Part shown: one piece after another, positions 15,452-30,666 of the stretch
Layout of the letters: every line of letters begins with the position of its first letter
How positions within the stretch are numbered: position 1 is the stretch's first letter
The notes under the pieces: model-generated
Told to the model about the DNA's origin: nothing
Seen by the model: the letters and a program-made list of their open reading frames with translations, nothing else
Database searches by the model: none
Assembly: GCA_963798455.1 (NCBI GenBank)
Contig: CAWCTD010000003.1
Span: 1,674,001 to 1,738,000 of the forward strand
Length of the DNA: 64,000 nt
Direction of reading: 5' to 3'
Source: CAWCTD01 sp963798455
GTDB lineage: Bacteria; Acidobacteriota; Terriglobia; Bryobacterales; Bryobacteraceae
Translations under genes and position numbers: made by a program

Positions 15452-15943
15452 GATCACATTCCCTTTCTGACTAGATTGCCCATCCACGACACCAGCATGT
15501 GCCCAGGTTATAACGCAATCCAGGTGCCAGGCGGCGGCCAGCGTTCAGATCGCTGCAACTGCCTGCAAGGCCGCCTGTACGCCACCTTGGGGCCGCGGAC
15601 AGGTCATGTTGGGACCATGAAGAAACTGCACCCGGCTGGAAAGAATTGCGCACATGGCCTCAATGCAAGCCTGCCTTGTGGATCAATTGTACAGCAACGA
15701 CGGGCAAATTGAGCTTCGAGAATCAAATAACTGCCTACAGGTCATTGACGGCCGTACATCGGGGGCTCCCGGACCGTGCTTCACTTCAGATCCCTCAAAC
15801 TTCACGTGCCTCGCTCGCACGCGCGCGGTTGTTAACGCTTTTGGACTTCCGCTCAGCACGAGGACAAATCGCCGGCCCTATACAGGAGGGGGTGTGTGGA
15901 ACCACGCTCCCGGCGTTGGTGTCCGGTCGCGAGTGGAACGCAC
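15452..15943. other. Intergenic stretch without a recognisable gene
   Basis: About 490 bases between the divergent lipoprotein gene and the end of the coiled-coil gene. Short open frames overlap each other on both strands; none has a ribosome site plus protein-like sequence. I see no RNA-like or repeat structure. Confidence 0.4.
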
Positions 15944-16585
15944 TCAGATGTCCTCCGGCAAAGGCTTGATTTCAGCCGGAGCGGCTGCAATCATTTCGAG
16001 CTTCTGAACCGCTGTTCGCAACTCTTCCTTCCGGGTGGCATGCTCCTGCGCTGCGTGATGCAGGGCACGGAGGGCTTCCGCCTGGACGTCGAGCCTCTTC
16101 AGGAGCAGTTGTTGTCCCTCCTGGAGTTGAGCCAGTAGCCCCCGTAGCTGTGCGACAAGCTCGGCCACCGCCTGCAGTTGGAGAGCTTGACTCTCCGCCT
16201 TTTCGCTCTGGGATTCTTGCTGCATCCGAACGGATTGCTGCAGCCGCTCCCACAACTGCGGTTGGCTCTCTTCCTGGGCCCGAAGCGCCGTTTCCATGGA
16301 CGCGAGCTTAGTGGAGAACAATTGCTGGCTTTCCGACTGAGAACCGGCCTCGGCACGGAGGGCGGCGAAATCGGCCCGGAGTGTCGAAACCTCCTCGGCG
16401 AGTTGTGCCAGGCCGGTGACGCGGCCCTCCAGTTCGGCGATCTTCGCGGACTTCGACCGGCCTAGTCCATCGATCGCCTCGCACAACAGGGCCGCCAGGT
16501 TCTGCCCGATGGTCTGGGCAGCACTGTGAAGGTCCCCAAAACCTTCTTCTGCCGTTTCCGGGGTAACCTCTGGGACTTCGGGCAT
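15944..16585 (-). CDS. Coiled-coil protein
   Basis: 213 residues from ATG 16585, which follows AGGAGGTAGTGCAG; the longer upstream frame is Pro/Arg-rich and not protein-like. From about residue 40 to the end nearly the whole chain is a heptad-type coiled coil rich in Gln, Glu, Ala and Leu (ALRAQEESQPQLWERLQQSV, LQAVAELVAQLRGLLAQLQ). There is no signal peptide. It could be a structural or scaffolding cytosolic protein. No neighbour suggests a role. Confidence 0.6.
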   Translation of the reverse strand: MPEVPEVTPETAEEGFGDLHSAAQTIGQNLAALLCEAIDGLGRSKSAKIAELEGRVTGLAQLAEEVSTLRADFAALRAEAGSQSESQQLFSTKLASMETALRAQEESQPQLWERLQQSVRMQQESQSEKAESQALQLQAVAELVAQLRGLLAQLQEGQQLLLKRLDVQAEALRALHHAAQEHATRKEELRTAVQKLEMIAAAPAEIKPLPEDI

Positions 16586-16626
16586 CTGCACTACCTCCTG
16601 CACTTCGGAATTAGGATAGCGAATTC

Positions 16627-16725
16627 TTATTGGCTCTGTTTTGCGTAGTCGACCATGCCCTGGAAGTCGACGAACGCCACCGGCTCGTTTCCGACCACCC
16701 AAGCGTCGTGTCCTGGCGGAAGGTT
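16627..16725 (-). pseudogene. C-terminal fragment of a small cupin-type protein
   Basis: The frame LPPGHDAWVVGNEPVAFVDFQGMVDYAKQ with a stop resembles the C-terminal end of small cupin-domain proteins (usual form PPGHDxWVVGDEP). Upstream the frame is lost and no start is present, so only a relic remains. Confidence 0.4.
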
Positions 16726-16847
16726 GAGGAGCGCTAGAAGGGGGATTCGGGTTCAGATATATGTGGTAGTGTCGGAGACGGGCGGGGCGCCAAAGCGGGG
16801 ATTCCCGTCGCCTGCGTCCCAATCCTAGGAGAGGTGGTGGAAATCCC

Positions 16848-18122
16848 ATGGGATCTGGTTTCAAGAACGAATCAGGCGGCTTTACAAGGCGGGGGATGAT
16901 GCGGAACGTTGCCGCCGCGGCATTGGCAGGGAATGGAGTCCTGCCGGCTGTTCAGGCTGCCGCCACCGCGGGCCCCGTGAAGATCACCCAAGTGAAGACC
17001 TTCGTAGTGGGCAACCCGTGGAAGAACTGGGTCTTCGTGAAGCTGGACACTGACGCCGGCTTGGTCGGATGGGGAGAGGCAACGGGCGGACTTGAAACCA
17101 AACCCCTCGAGGCTCAAGTGCATGAACTCGGGCGCTTCGTCATCGGCGAGGATCCTCTTCACCCGGAGCGGCTGTGGCAGAAGATGTACAAAGGCCTTTT
17201 CCTGGGCACTAGCGTTGCCATGAACGGCATCGTCATCGCGTGCTACGACATTCTGGCCAAGAGTCTGAACGCTCCGCTCTGGAAACTGCTGGGGGGCAAG
17301 CAGAACCCTTCGCTTCGGGTTTACGCCAACGGCTGGTACAAGGGGCCGAGAGAACCGGGCGCTTTCGCCGAGGAAGCCGTCCGTGTCAAGTCCATGGGTT
17401 ACACGGCCGTCAAGTTCGATCCATTCGGAAGCACCTACAGGTTCTTCGACGCCGATGAGGAGAAGAAATCGCTGGCGATCGTGGCTGCGGTCCGGAAGGC
17501 CGTGGGCGACGACATGGACCTCCTCGTTGAAGCGCACGACCGGTTCAGCGTCTCCACCGCCATTCGCGTCGGGCAGAAGCTGGAGGAGTACCACCCCATG
17601 TGGCTCGAGACTCCGGTGATGTCTACCGACATTGCGGCCACGCTCGAGGTTGCGCGGTCAATCAAGGTTCCGGTTGCTACCGGGGAACGGTTCACCCGCC
17701 TTAGCCAGTTCTTGGATCTGCTGGCCGGCCGTGCGGTGGATATCGTGCAGCCGGAAACGCTGGGCATCGGTGGCATCGGCGGGGCCCGCAAAGTCGCCGC
17801 CCTAGCCGAGGCTGCGGAAGCCTTCGTCGCTCTTCACCAGGCGCAGAGTCCCTTCAACACTGCGGTCAATGCGCACATTCACTGTAGTATTCCCAATTTC
17901 CTGATTCAGGAGTGTTTCGATGACTTCCTGGAGCCGTGGGCGCGCGACATCATGCGCGGCGTGCCTCGGGTGAAGGCCGGCTATCTGGAGCCGCCGGACG
18001 CTCCGGGAATCGGAGTTGAGTTCGATGAGAAGGAAATGGCCAAGCACCCGTACGGGGCGGACAACTTCCTGAGGCTGTTTGAAAACGGCTGGGAGAAGCG
18101 TACCGGCGGCGTGCGGAAGTGA
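16848..18122 (+). CDS. Enolase-superfamily enzyme (mandelate racemase / galactonate dehydratase type), exported
   Basis: 424 residues. A Tat-like leader (FTRRGMMRNVAAAALAG) precedes an N-terminal capping domain (VKITQVKTFVVG..) and a TIM barrel. Metal and catalytic positions seen: KFDPFGSTY (Lys side), the LLVEAHDRFS strand with its acidic ligand and His, WLETPV, and VATGERFTR (third ligand E). The C-terminus holds LHQAQSPFNTAVNAHIHCSIPN. This resembles D-galactonate/gluconate dehydratases, which dehydrate sugar acids. Ribosome site AGGAGAGG at about 16827. The substrate cannot be told from the sequence. No sugar transporter or aldolase is adjacent. Confidence 0.75.
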   Translation: MGSGFKNESGGFTRRGMMRNVAAAALAGNGVLPAVQAAATAGPVKITQVKTFVVGNPWKNWVFVKLDTDAGLVGWGEATGGLETKPLEAQVHELGRFVIGEDPLHPERLWQKMYKGLFLGTSVAMNGIVIACYDILAKSLNAPLWKLLGGKQNPSLRVYANGWYKGPREPGAFAEEAVRVKSMGYTAVKFDPFGSTYRFFDADEEKKSLAIVAAVRKAVGDDMDLLVEAHDRFSVSTAIRVGQKLEEYHPMWLETPVMSTDIAATLEVARSIKVPVATGERFTRLSQFLDLLAGRAVDIVQPETLGIGGIGGARKVAALAEAAEAFVALHQAQSPFNTAVNAHIHCSIPNFLIQECFDDFLEPWARDIMRGVPRVKAGYLEPPDAPGIGVEFDEKEMAKHPYGADNFLRLFENGWEKRTGGVRK

Positions 18123-18439
18123 CGGCCGCATGGCTGCCCCAGCTTCCGCCGCATGGTGGAGCAGAACGCGGGCTGGCACGACTCGAGGGCAACGCCGGAT
18201 CGGGGTGACACACGCCCGGCGTAGTGAATATTCAGGCCGAACGGGCCCTCAGATTAACCGCCGTTCCGGCGCCCGAACACGCCTGTTTCCAAGTGGCTGC
18301 CACCCGACGTTCCCACCCGCCGCCCCGCCGTGCGCTACCATTTGGACGGTGGCCGTGCGCGCCACGCGGCCCCTTGGCCATCGCACGGAACACATTTTTG
18401 CCAAACAAAGCCATTTCCGGCTAACAGCCTAATGTTTCA
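18123..18439. other. Intergenic stretch without a recognisable gene
   Basis: About 320 bases between the enolase-superfamily gene and rnr. It could hold the missing N-terminal codons of rnr if a frameshift lies here, but I see no continuous family-like sequence. Confidence 0.35.
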
Positions 18440-20349
18440 ATGGTTTACACAAGAAAGCCCGAACCTGAGCCTGCCCCGCTGGGCCTAATCCCCCACACCC
18501 TGGTCGGCGAGTTCCGCGTGCGACGCCGCGGCAATTACGTCATCCCGCACGGCGACAGGATCGCCCCATTGATCCAGATCCCCGACGGCTTCGAACGGCC
18601 TGTCTTGGCGTCCGCCGACCGCATCGGCGCCACGCAACCAGCCGTTCCCCTCGAGGACCTCGACGGGGTGATCGTCGACGTGGAGATCCTGGAACCGCCG
18701 GAGGGCCGCCGGCTGGGCGTCGGCCGCGTCATCGAGATCCTTGGACGGGCCGAAGACTTCGGCATCGACGTCGAGATCGTCATTCGCAAGCACCGCCTGC
18801 CGCACCGCTTCCCTGCCCCAGCGCTCGACCAGGCCGCCCGCCTCCCTGCCACCATCCCCGCCGCCGAGATCGCCCGCCGCGAGGACTTCCGGGCCTTGGA
18901 TATCGTCACCATCGACGGCGAAACCGCGCGCGACTTCGACGACGCCGTCTGGGTCGACCTCCTGCCCAACGGCAACTACGCGCTTCAGGTTCACATCGCC
19001 GACGTGAGCCACTACGTCCGCCCCGGCTCAGCCATCGAGCACGAAGCCGCCCTGCGCGGCACCAGCGTCTACTTCCCGGACCGCGCCGTGCCCATGCTGC
19101 CGCTCGAACTCTCCACCGGCATCTGCTCCCTGAAACCCAAGGTGGACCGCCTGGTGCTCTCCGTCCTGCTCGAATTCGACCACCGCGGCGACGTGGTAGC
19201 GCAGCGCTTCACCCGCGGCGTCATCCGCAGCGCCGAGCGCCTCACCTATACCGCCGTGCATATGGTCCTCGAAGGCGACCCCGGCCTGCGCCAGCGCTAC
19301 GGCTACCTGGCGGACCGCCTGGAGCGGATGCGCGAGCTGGCTCTGCTGCTCAACCGGAAGCGCGTGAAGCGCGGCTCCATCGACTTCGATTTGCCGGAGC
19401 CCCTCATCGAGTTCGACGAGTGGGGCGAGATGACCGGCGTTACCCGCGCGCCCCGCAACATCGCGCACCGCATCATCGAGGAGTTCATGCTGGCCGCCAA
19501 CGAAGCGGTGGCCTCGCACCTGGAGGCCGCCGGCATCGCCTCCCTCTTCCGCATCCACGAGCCGCCCGACCCGCAGCGCGTGCTGGAGTTCGAGGACATC
19601 GCCACCAGCTTCGGCTACTCGCTGGGCCTGGGTTCCCTGCCCGTGAAGCGCTTCCCCATCGTGGAGCGCAAGCGCGACGGCCGCAAGGTCCGCAAGGACC
19701 TGGTTTTGGCCGACGAGCGCCTGCGCATCTCTCCGCGCCACTACCAGAACCTGGTCGCCAAGATCGAGGGCAAGCCCGAGGAGCGCGTTCTCAGCTACCT
19801 GATGCTGCGCTCGCTCAAACAGGCGCGTTACTCGGCCGATAACCTGGGCCACTTCGCGCTCGCCGCCAAGACCTACACGCACTTCACCTCGCCCATCCGC
19901 CGTTACCCGGACCTGGTGGTGCACCGCATCCTCTCTGCACGCTGGATGGCAAGACCCCGGCCGGGACCGATCTCGCCGCCATCGCCGCGTACTCCTCCTT
20001 CACCGAACGCCGCGCCGTGGAAGCCGAGCGCGAGCTGGTCGAGTGGAAGAAGGTGAAGTTCATGCTGGAGAAGGTCGGCGACGAGTTTGACGCCCTGATT
20101 ATCAGCACTCACAAGTTCGGCTTCTTCGTCGAGCTGGCCGGCCTCTTCGTCGAGGGACTGGTGCCCATCGCCACGCTCGCCGGCGATCGCTACAACTACC
20201 ACGAGAATTCGCGCAAGATCATCGGCGAGCGCAGCCGCCGCGCTTTCTCGATCGGCGGCGCCCTCCGCGTGCGCCTGGACCGCGCGGACGCCGTCGAGCG
20301 CAAGCTCCAGTTCTCCGTCGCCGAGCCGCATCCCAAACGCCGCCGGTGA
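18440..20349 (+). CDS. rnr: Ribonuclease R, one frameshift near 19940
   Basis: A 3'-5' exoribonuclease of the RNB family. It has a cold-shock-like domain (LVGEFRVRRRGNYVIP), the catalytic cluster IDGETARDFDDAVWVD with the conserved Asps, HIADVSHYV, the RNB core and YTHFTSPIRRYPDLVVHR. After HRILSA the frame is lost; adding one base near 19939-19941 gives LDGKTPAGTDLAAIAAYSSFTERRAVEAERE and joins the S1 domain (FDALIISTHKFGFFVEL..) to the stop at 20347-20349. The corrected product has about 636 residues, shorter at the N-terminus than E. coli RNase R, without the usual helix-turn-helix. The start is uncertain because no ribosome site is seen. Confidence 0.85.
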
Positions 20350-20396
20350 GCCCCAGCTTGCGGCCTTCTCGGACCATCTGCGAGACTCGAAGTTTG

Positions 20397-21116
20397 ATGC
20401 GGATTTCCTCCCTGATCCTGGCGGTGCTGCTCTTTGCGACGGCGTGCGCCGGAGGCGAATCATTCCAGTACGCAGTCGAATGGCGCCTGATCCAGGCGGG
20501 CGACGCCGTGCTGTCGTGGCAGGCTTCCGGCACGGGCTACCAGGCTCGGCTGCAACTTCGGTCCGCCGGGCTGGTCTCCATGCTCTACACGGTGAACGAC
20601 CTCTACGTCGCCGATGTGAATGAGGACCTGTGCGCGATCCGCGCCACGCTGTCCGCGCAGGAGGGCTCGCGATCCAGGGAAACCAGAGTCACCTTCGATG
20701 GGGAACGCCGCAAAGCCAGCTACGTCGAGCGGGATCTGAAGAAGAACGCCGACCTTGACCGCCGCGAGATTGACATCCCGCCCTGCGTGCATGAGATCGT
20801 GGGCGCGCTTTACCGGCTGCGGAGCATGCGTGTGCCGGTAGGCAAGAGCGTCGAGATCCCCGTCAGCAACGGGAAGAAGAGCGTGATGGGCCGGGTCGAG
20901 GCCCAGCAACAGGAGGACGTCGAGACGCCCGCCGGCCGTTTCAAGACCATCCGTTACGAGGCTTACCTCTTCAACGACGTGCTCTATCACCGCGGCGCGC
21001 GCCTGCACGTCTGGCTCACCGACGATGAGCGGCGAATGCCGGTGCAGATCCGCGTGCGGCTCCAGTTCCCCGTGGGCACGATCACGCTGCAGTTGGTCAA
21101 AGTGGAGGCGACATGA
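20397..21116 (+). CDS. DUF3108 domain secreted protein
   Basis: 239 residues from ATG 20397 with a signal peptide (MRISSLILAVLLFATACAG; the ATAC could be a lipobox). The body matches the DUF3108 pattern: FQYAVEWRLIQAGDAVLSWQ, then YTVNDLYVADVN, VTFDGERRKASY, PPCVHEIVGALYRLRSM, DVETPAGRFKTIRYEAYLF and LHVWLTDDERRMPVQIRVRLQFPVGTITLQL. Such proteins are periplasmic beta proteins, thought to be related to the LolA/LolB-like fold. It overlaps the next gene by four bases (ATGA), so the two are co-translated. Confidence 0.75.
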   Translation: MRISSLILAVLLFATACAGGESFQYAVEWRLIQAGDAVLSWQASGTGYQARLQLRSAGLVSMLYTVNDLYVADVNEDLCAIRATLSAQEGSRSRETRVTFDGERRKASYVERDLKKNADLDRREIDIPPCVHEIVGALYRLRSMRVPVGKSVEIPVSNGKKSVMGRVEAQQQEDVETPAGRFKTIRYEAYLFNDVLYHRGARLHVWLTDDERRMPVQIRVRLQFPVGTITLQLVKVEAT

Positions 21117-22192
21117 GAGTACTTGCTCGAACCGTTCTTGTCCTGGCCGCCGCGCTGGCGTGGGCGGCCGTGGCGATTGCCCAGCCAGCCGCCTTGCCCT
21201 CTGGTCAGGAGGTGCTCCAGCTCTGCGATCGCGTAGTGCAGTTGATGGACTCCACCAAGGTCGTCGTACCCGAGCTGGCGCGTGCCGGCGAGCCCGTGGC
21301 CGAGAACGCCCGGCAGGCCCTGGTGAACATCCGCGCCGCCGGCGTGCAGAACTCGCCGCTCATCTATACGCTCCTGGTCAACCTGCGGGCCTACCTGGCG
21401 CTCTCGGACTCCGTGCCCAAGCCCGCATCGTTGAGCGAGGAGGGCCGCAAGCAGTTCTACGAGCTTCGTGACGCGCAGGACCGCCTGGAGGCTTACTTCC
21501 GCGCGTTGCTCACCCGCAAGGAAGAACAACTGCGCGACCCGGACCGCGACGCCCTGGGCCGCTACGCCGAGGCCAACAAGAAGCTGGGGTCACCTCAGGC
21601 CGGCAAGCCGCGCGTCGTCTTTCTGGGCGACTCGATCACCGATGGCTGGCGCCTGAACGAGTACTTTTCCGACGAGCGGGACTTCGTCAACCGCGGCATC
21701 AGCGGCCAGATCACCGGGCAGATGCTGGGCCGCATGATAGCCGACGTGATCGACCTCAAACCCTCCGCGGTCCTGGTGCTGGCGGGCACCAACGACATCG
21801 GCCGCGGGGTTCCGCTGGAGGCCATCGAGGACAACCTGACCATGATCGCGGAGCTGGCCGAAGCCAGCAAGATCACGCCGCTCGTTGCCTCGCTGCTGCC
21901 GGTCAGCGACTACCACAAGGAGGAGAATCCGGGTTACTTGCAGACCGTCCGAAGGCCTCCGCAAACCATTCGCGCGTTGAACACGTGGCTCCAGGAGTTC
22001 TGCCGGCAGCACAAGTACGCTTACGTGGACTACTACTCCAAGCTGGTGGATGCGGCCGGCTTCTTCCAGGCGGATCTCAGCGACGACGGGCTGCACCCCA
22101 ACAGCAAAGGTTATCGGATCATGGCCCCCATCGCCCTCGAAGCCATCGACAAGGTGTTGCAGCCGCCGGCGCAGAAGAAACGCGGCCGGTGA
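21113..22192 (+). CDS. Secreted SGNH/GDSL-type hydrolase
   Basis: 359 residues with a signal peptide (VLARTVLVLAAALAWAAVAIAQ). The first 150 residues are helical and not recognised. The SGNH domain then shows block I GDSITDGW (nucleophile Ser), block II Gly in NRGISGQ, block III GTNDIGRG and block V DGLHPNSKGY (catalytic Asp and His). Such enzymes are esterases acting on acetylated carbohydrates or lipids in the cell envelope. The gene is coupled to the DUF3108 gene. It converges on the DUF507 gene with four bases between the stops. Confidence 0.82.
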   Translation: MRVLARTVLVLAAALAWAAVAIAQPAALPSGQEVLQLCDRVVQLMDSTKVVVPELARAGEPVAENARQALVNIRAAGVQNSPLIYTLLVNLRAYLALSDSVPKPASLSEEGRKQFYELRDAQDRLEAYFRALLTRKEEQLRDPDRDALGRYAEANKKLGSPQAGKPRVVFLGDSITDGWRLNEYFSDERDFVNRGISGQITGQMLGRMIADVIDLKPSAVLVLAGTNDIGRGVPLEAIEDNLTMIAELAEASKITPLVASLLPVSDYHKEENPGYLQTVRRPPQTIRALNTWLQEFCRQHKYAYVDYYSKLVDAAGFFQADLSDDGLHPNSKGYRIMAPIALEAIDKVLQPPAQKKRGR

Positions 22193-22196
22193 CGTC

Positions 22197-22784
22197 CTAC
22201 CGTCCCAGATCGATTCCCAGCTTCCTCATCTCTTCGGCGTAGTAGCGCCGGAGCAGCAGATCCCACTCCTCGGTCCCTTCGGCGATCTCCCGTTTCTGAG
22301 AGCGGATCTTCTGCCGCGCGGCCTTGTCGACTCTGTCTTCGATGTGAAGCAGCTCGGTGATCTCGCGCACCATCTCCAGCCGCACGTCGTTGGGGTCGCG
22401 CTTGAGCCGCGCGTCGTGCGACTTGCGGAGCGCGCTGACCAGCTTGTGGGAGATGTCGTTGATCTTGTCGCGGGAGAGCTTCATGTGGTCGCCCGTATCG
22501 CGGCCGGAAGCCCGGATGACCTTGCGCTGGCTGATGAGGGTGTTCTTGATGCGGCGGAACATCTCCTGGTAGCTCACGCCCTCGCGCCGCATGTAGTCGC
22601 CGTACTGGCTCAGGATCTCGCGAACCTCCTCGTTGAGGCGGTCTTCCACCTGGAGCTCATCCGTGATCGTGCTGGCGACCAGCTCGGCCACAGCCTGAGG
22701 CTGTGTCGTTTCAATGACTTGGGGGCTTAGTTTAGAGACCAGTTGGCGCGCGAGATACGCGATTAGTTCCCTGGGGAGAAGCAT
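22197..22784 (-). CDS. DUF507 family protein, tandemly duplicated domain
   Basis: 195 residues, two copies of the roughly 95-residue DUF507 fold. Copy 1 runs MLLPRELIAYLARQLVSKL..ELQVEDRLNEEVREIL; copy 2 runs MKLSRDKINDISHKLVSAL..LLHIEDRVDKAARQKI. Both contain the family's L..EDR..E core, while many genomes encode a single-copy or paired separate proteins. The function of the family is not known. No signal peptide or membrane segment. It is divergent from the glycosidase gene. Confidence 0.8.
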   Translation of the reverse strand: MLLPRELIAYLARQLVSKLSPQVIETTQPQAVAELVASTITDELQVEDRLNEEVREILSQYGDYMRREGVSYQEMFRRIKNTLISQRKVIRASGRDTGDHMKLSRDKINDISHKLVSALRKSHDARLKRDPNDVRLEMVREITELLHIEDRVDKAARQKIRSQKREIAEGTEEWDLLLRRYYAEEMRKLGIDLGR

Positions 22785-22880
22785 CCGTGAGCCTTTGTCC
22801 TCCTGCGCATTCCAACTTCAGTTTACTTATGCGTCCGAAGTCCTGTCAAACCAGCCGTGGAATGAGTAGCATAAGGGGGT

Positions 22881-25008
22881 ATGGAGCGAAGAGAATTCCT
22901 CATGCTGCCGGTCACTCTGGCCGGAACGTCTCTGGTGGCCGCCCAGGAGACGGCGCCATGGCACCAGCGCATCCGGCGCGTCGGGCAGGTGAACTTCAAC
23001 GAGCGCGACCCCGTGGAGCTGGACGTCAAGGCCTGGGCGGACTACTGGGCGAGCCTGCGGGTCAATGCAGTCCTGGTGAGCGTCACCGGAATCGTGGCCT
23101 TTTATCCCACCAAGATTCCGAGTTTCAGGCGCGCCGCCTTCCTCGGCGACCACGATTTGTTCGGCGACTGCTGTCAAGCGGCCAAACAACGCGGCATCCG
23201 GGTGATCGCACGGACCAGTCCCGACCTCCAGTGGGAGGAGTTCCTTTCGGTTCACCCGGAATGGTACGTGCGCGATGAGCAAGGGCGACCGGTTCCGAAC
23301 GTGGACTCTCCGGGCCTGTTCCGTACCTGCATGTTCTCCACCTACTTCACCGAGCAGATGCCGGCCATCATGCGGGAGGTGAACTCGCGTTACGACATCG
23401 ACGGGATCTTCACCAACGGCTGGCCGAATGCGGGCCGGGCTCCGGTCTGCTTCTGCGACCAGTGCCGCCGCCTGCCCCCAGCGGGTACCGAGGAACGCCA
23501 GGAGCGATATTTTGATCGAATCCTGGAATTGTGGAGGCTGTTCGACTCCATCGCCAAGGAGAAGAAGCCCGACAATATTTTCTTCGCCAATCTGGGCGGC
23601 GGGATCAACGCCGGCATCAACCTGAAGCGGCTGGCGGAAGTCTGCTATTGGTTTAACTGCGACAATCAGGGGCGCGGCGCCGCCGGTGGAGCGCCCATCT
23701 GGGGCTGCGCGCAGCAGGGCCGGGCGGCCTCGTCCTTCATGAAGGGCCGGACCACCACGAACGTGACGGCCTCCTGGTCCACGACCACCCCGCGCTATCG
23801 CAATGTGGCCAAGTCGCCCGCCGAGATCAGCACCTGGCTGGCGCAAACGGTGGCCAGCGGAATGGTGCCCTGGTACCACTGGCTGGGCGGGCAGACAGGG
23901 TTGGGAGAGGACCGCCGCTGGCAGGAACCCGGCCGCCAGTTCTTCCAGTGGCTGGCGAAGCACGAGAGCCACTTCGTCAACAAGCGTTCCATCGCCGATC
24001 TGGGCGTGGTGCTTCCGCAGCGGACGCACAGCCTCTACAGGCCGCCCACCGGCGGACAAAGCCGCTTCGTGACCACCGAATCGATGCAGGGTCTCTACTA
24101 CACGCTTCTCGAGGGCCGCTACTTCTTCGACGTCGTACACGAGGACGACCTCGGGCCCGAGACGCTGGCGAAGTACCGCGCGCTCCTGCTGCCCAACGCC
24201 GCGTTGCTGAGCGACGAGCAGTGCCGGCAGTTGCGCGCCTACGTGGAGCAGGGCGGTTCCCTACTCGCCACCTTCGAGACCAGCCTCTACGACGAGCGAG
24301 GGAAGCCTCGCGCCGATTTCGGGCTGCGGGATGTGTTCGGCATCCAGCGCGCGGGCGACCGGCAGCCGCCCATGGGCAACGCGAGCATGGCGCGGATCGA
24401 GCGGCAGCACGAGATCCTTCGCGGTTTCACCAATACGAACTGGATCGCGGGCGCCGAGTTTTGGCTACCGGTGAAGGCCGCGGGCAGTCCTGTCCTCACC
24501 GTCGTTCCGGCCTATACCGCGTACCCGCCCGAGCGGGTCTATTCCTCCACGCCGCACACGCAGAACCCGGCCGCGGTGATCTCCGAGAAGGGCCGGAGCC
24601 GGCTGGTCTACTTCGCCGGCGACGTTCGAGCGGACCTCGTGGCAGACCGGCCACACGGATCTCAGCATGCTCCTGGACAACTCCATCCGATGGCTGCTGC
24701 GGGGCCAGTCGCCGGTCTCGGTCACGGGCGATGGCGTGGTGGAACTGTTCGCCTGGGAGACCGAGCCCGGCTATGCGGTTCACATCCTCAACTACAACAA
24801 CCCGAACCTGCACCGCGGCTGGCTCCGCAAGCACTACCCCATCGCCGCGCAAAGGGTCCGGATCGAGATCCCGGCCGAGAAACGCATCAGCCGGGTGGAA
24901 TTGCTGCGTGCGGAGACCACGGCGCCTTTCCAGCGCCAGGGCACTTCGGTGGAGTTCGAGATCCCGCGCGTCGAGGATTACGAAGTGGCGGCGCTGATCA
25001 CGGCCTGA
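22881..25008 (+). CDS. Exported glycoside-hydrolase-like protein with beta-galactosidase trimerisation domain, one frameshift
   Basis: About 708 residues after correction. The leader MERREFLMLPVTLAGTSLVAAQ looks like a short Tat/Sec signal. The N-terminal half resembles the TIM barrel of alpha-amylase-like/GH42-like proteins (IPSFRRAAFLGDHDLFGDCCQAAKQRGIRVIARTSPD, DIDGIFTNGW, then a FCDQCRRLPP metal-like Cys pair). The second half has a trimerisation-type domain (YRALLLPNAALLSDEQCRQLRAYVEQGGSLLATFETS). An extra T near 24624 breaks the frame; removing it joins VERTSWQTGHTDLSMLLDNSIRWLL and ends at 25008. The substrate is unknown, presumably a plant or microbial polysaccharide. Confidence 0.72.
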
Positions 25009-25015
25009 GTCACAG

Positions 25016-25084
25016 TTGGGGATCAGCCCGCGGACGCTTCAGTACCGGCTGAAGGAGTACGGGCTGACGGCATCCGGGGAGTGA
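25016..25084 (+). pseudogene. Fis-type helix-turn-helix end of an NtrC-family regulator
   Basis: 22 codons, LGISPRTLQYRLKEYGLTASGE and a stop. This is the recognition-helix end of a sigma-54 activator; the AAA+ domain and the rest of the gene are absent. It lies between the glycosidase and a truncated UspA, so it marks a deletion junction. Confidence 0.65.
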
Positions 25085-25085
25085 T

Positions 25086-25274
25086 TCAGGCGCCGTGCGT
25101 GCCCATGACGATCAGGTCGGCGTGGCTCTCCCTGGCGGTCTTTTGGATGGCATCCACGGGGAGCCCCTCGACCACGCGCACGTCGAGGCGGCCCGAGAGC
25201 ATCCCCGCGTAGCGGAGCGCACGTGCCGAAAGATCGCTGAAATCGACCGGGCACAGGATGTGGCTCAATTGCAT
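25086..25274 (-). pseudogene. Universal stress protein (UspA) remnant
   Basis: ATG 25274 with a GAGGAAGA site opens MQLSHILCPVDFSDLSARALRYAGMLSGR, the family start. It then jumps to LDVRVVEGLPVDAIQKTARESHADLIVMGTHGA and stops, so about 60 residues in the middle and the nucleotide-binding tail after GTHG are missing (62 residues instead of about 140). The product would be unlikely to fold as a normal Usp. Confidence 0.7.
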
Positions 25275-25340
25275 GTTGGGATCTTCCTCCACGGTTCTAG
25301 GTGCAAAGCCGCGCCGGAGGTGACGCGGGCGAACTCCTGT

Positions 25341-30666
<5,326 letters not shown>

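Noticed and set aside
15476..15900. Several short frames upstream of the lipoprotein gene
   Set aside because: They overlap each other, have no start signals and read as non-coding.
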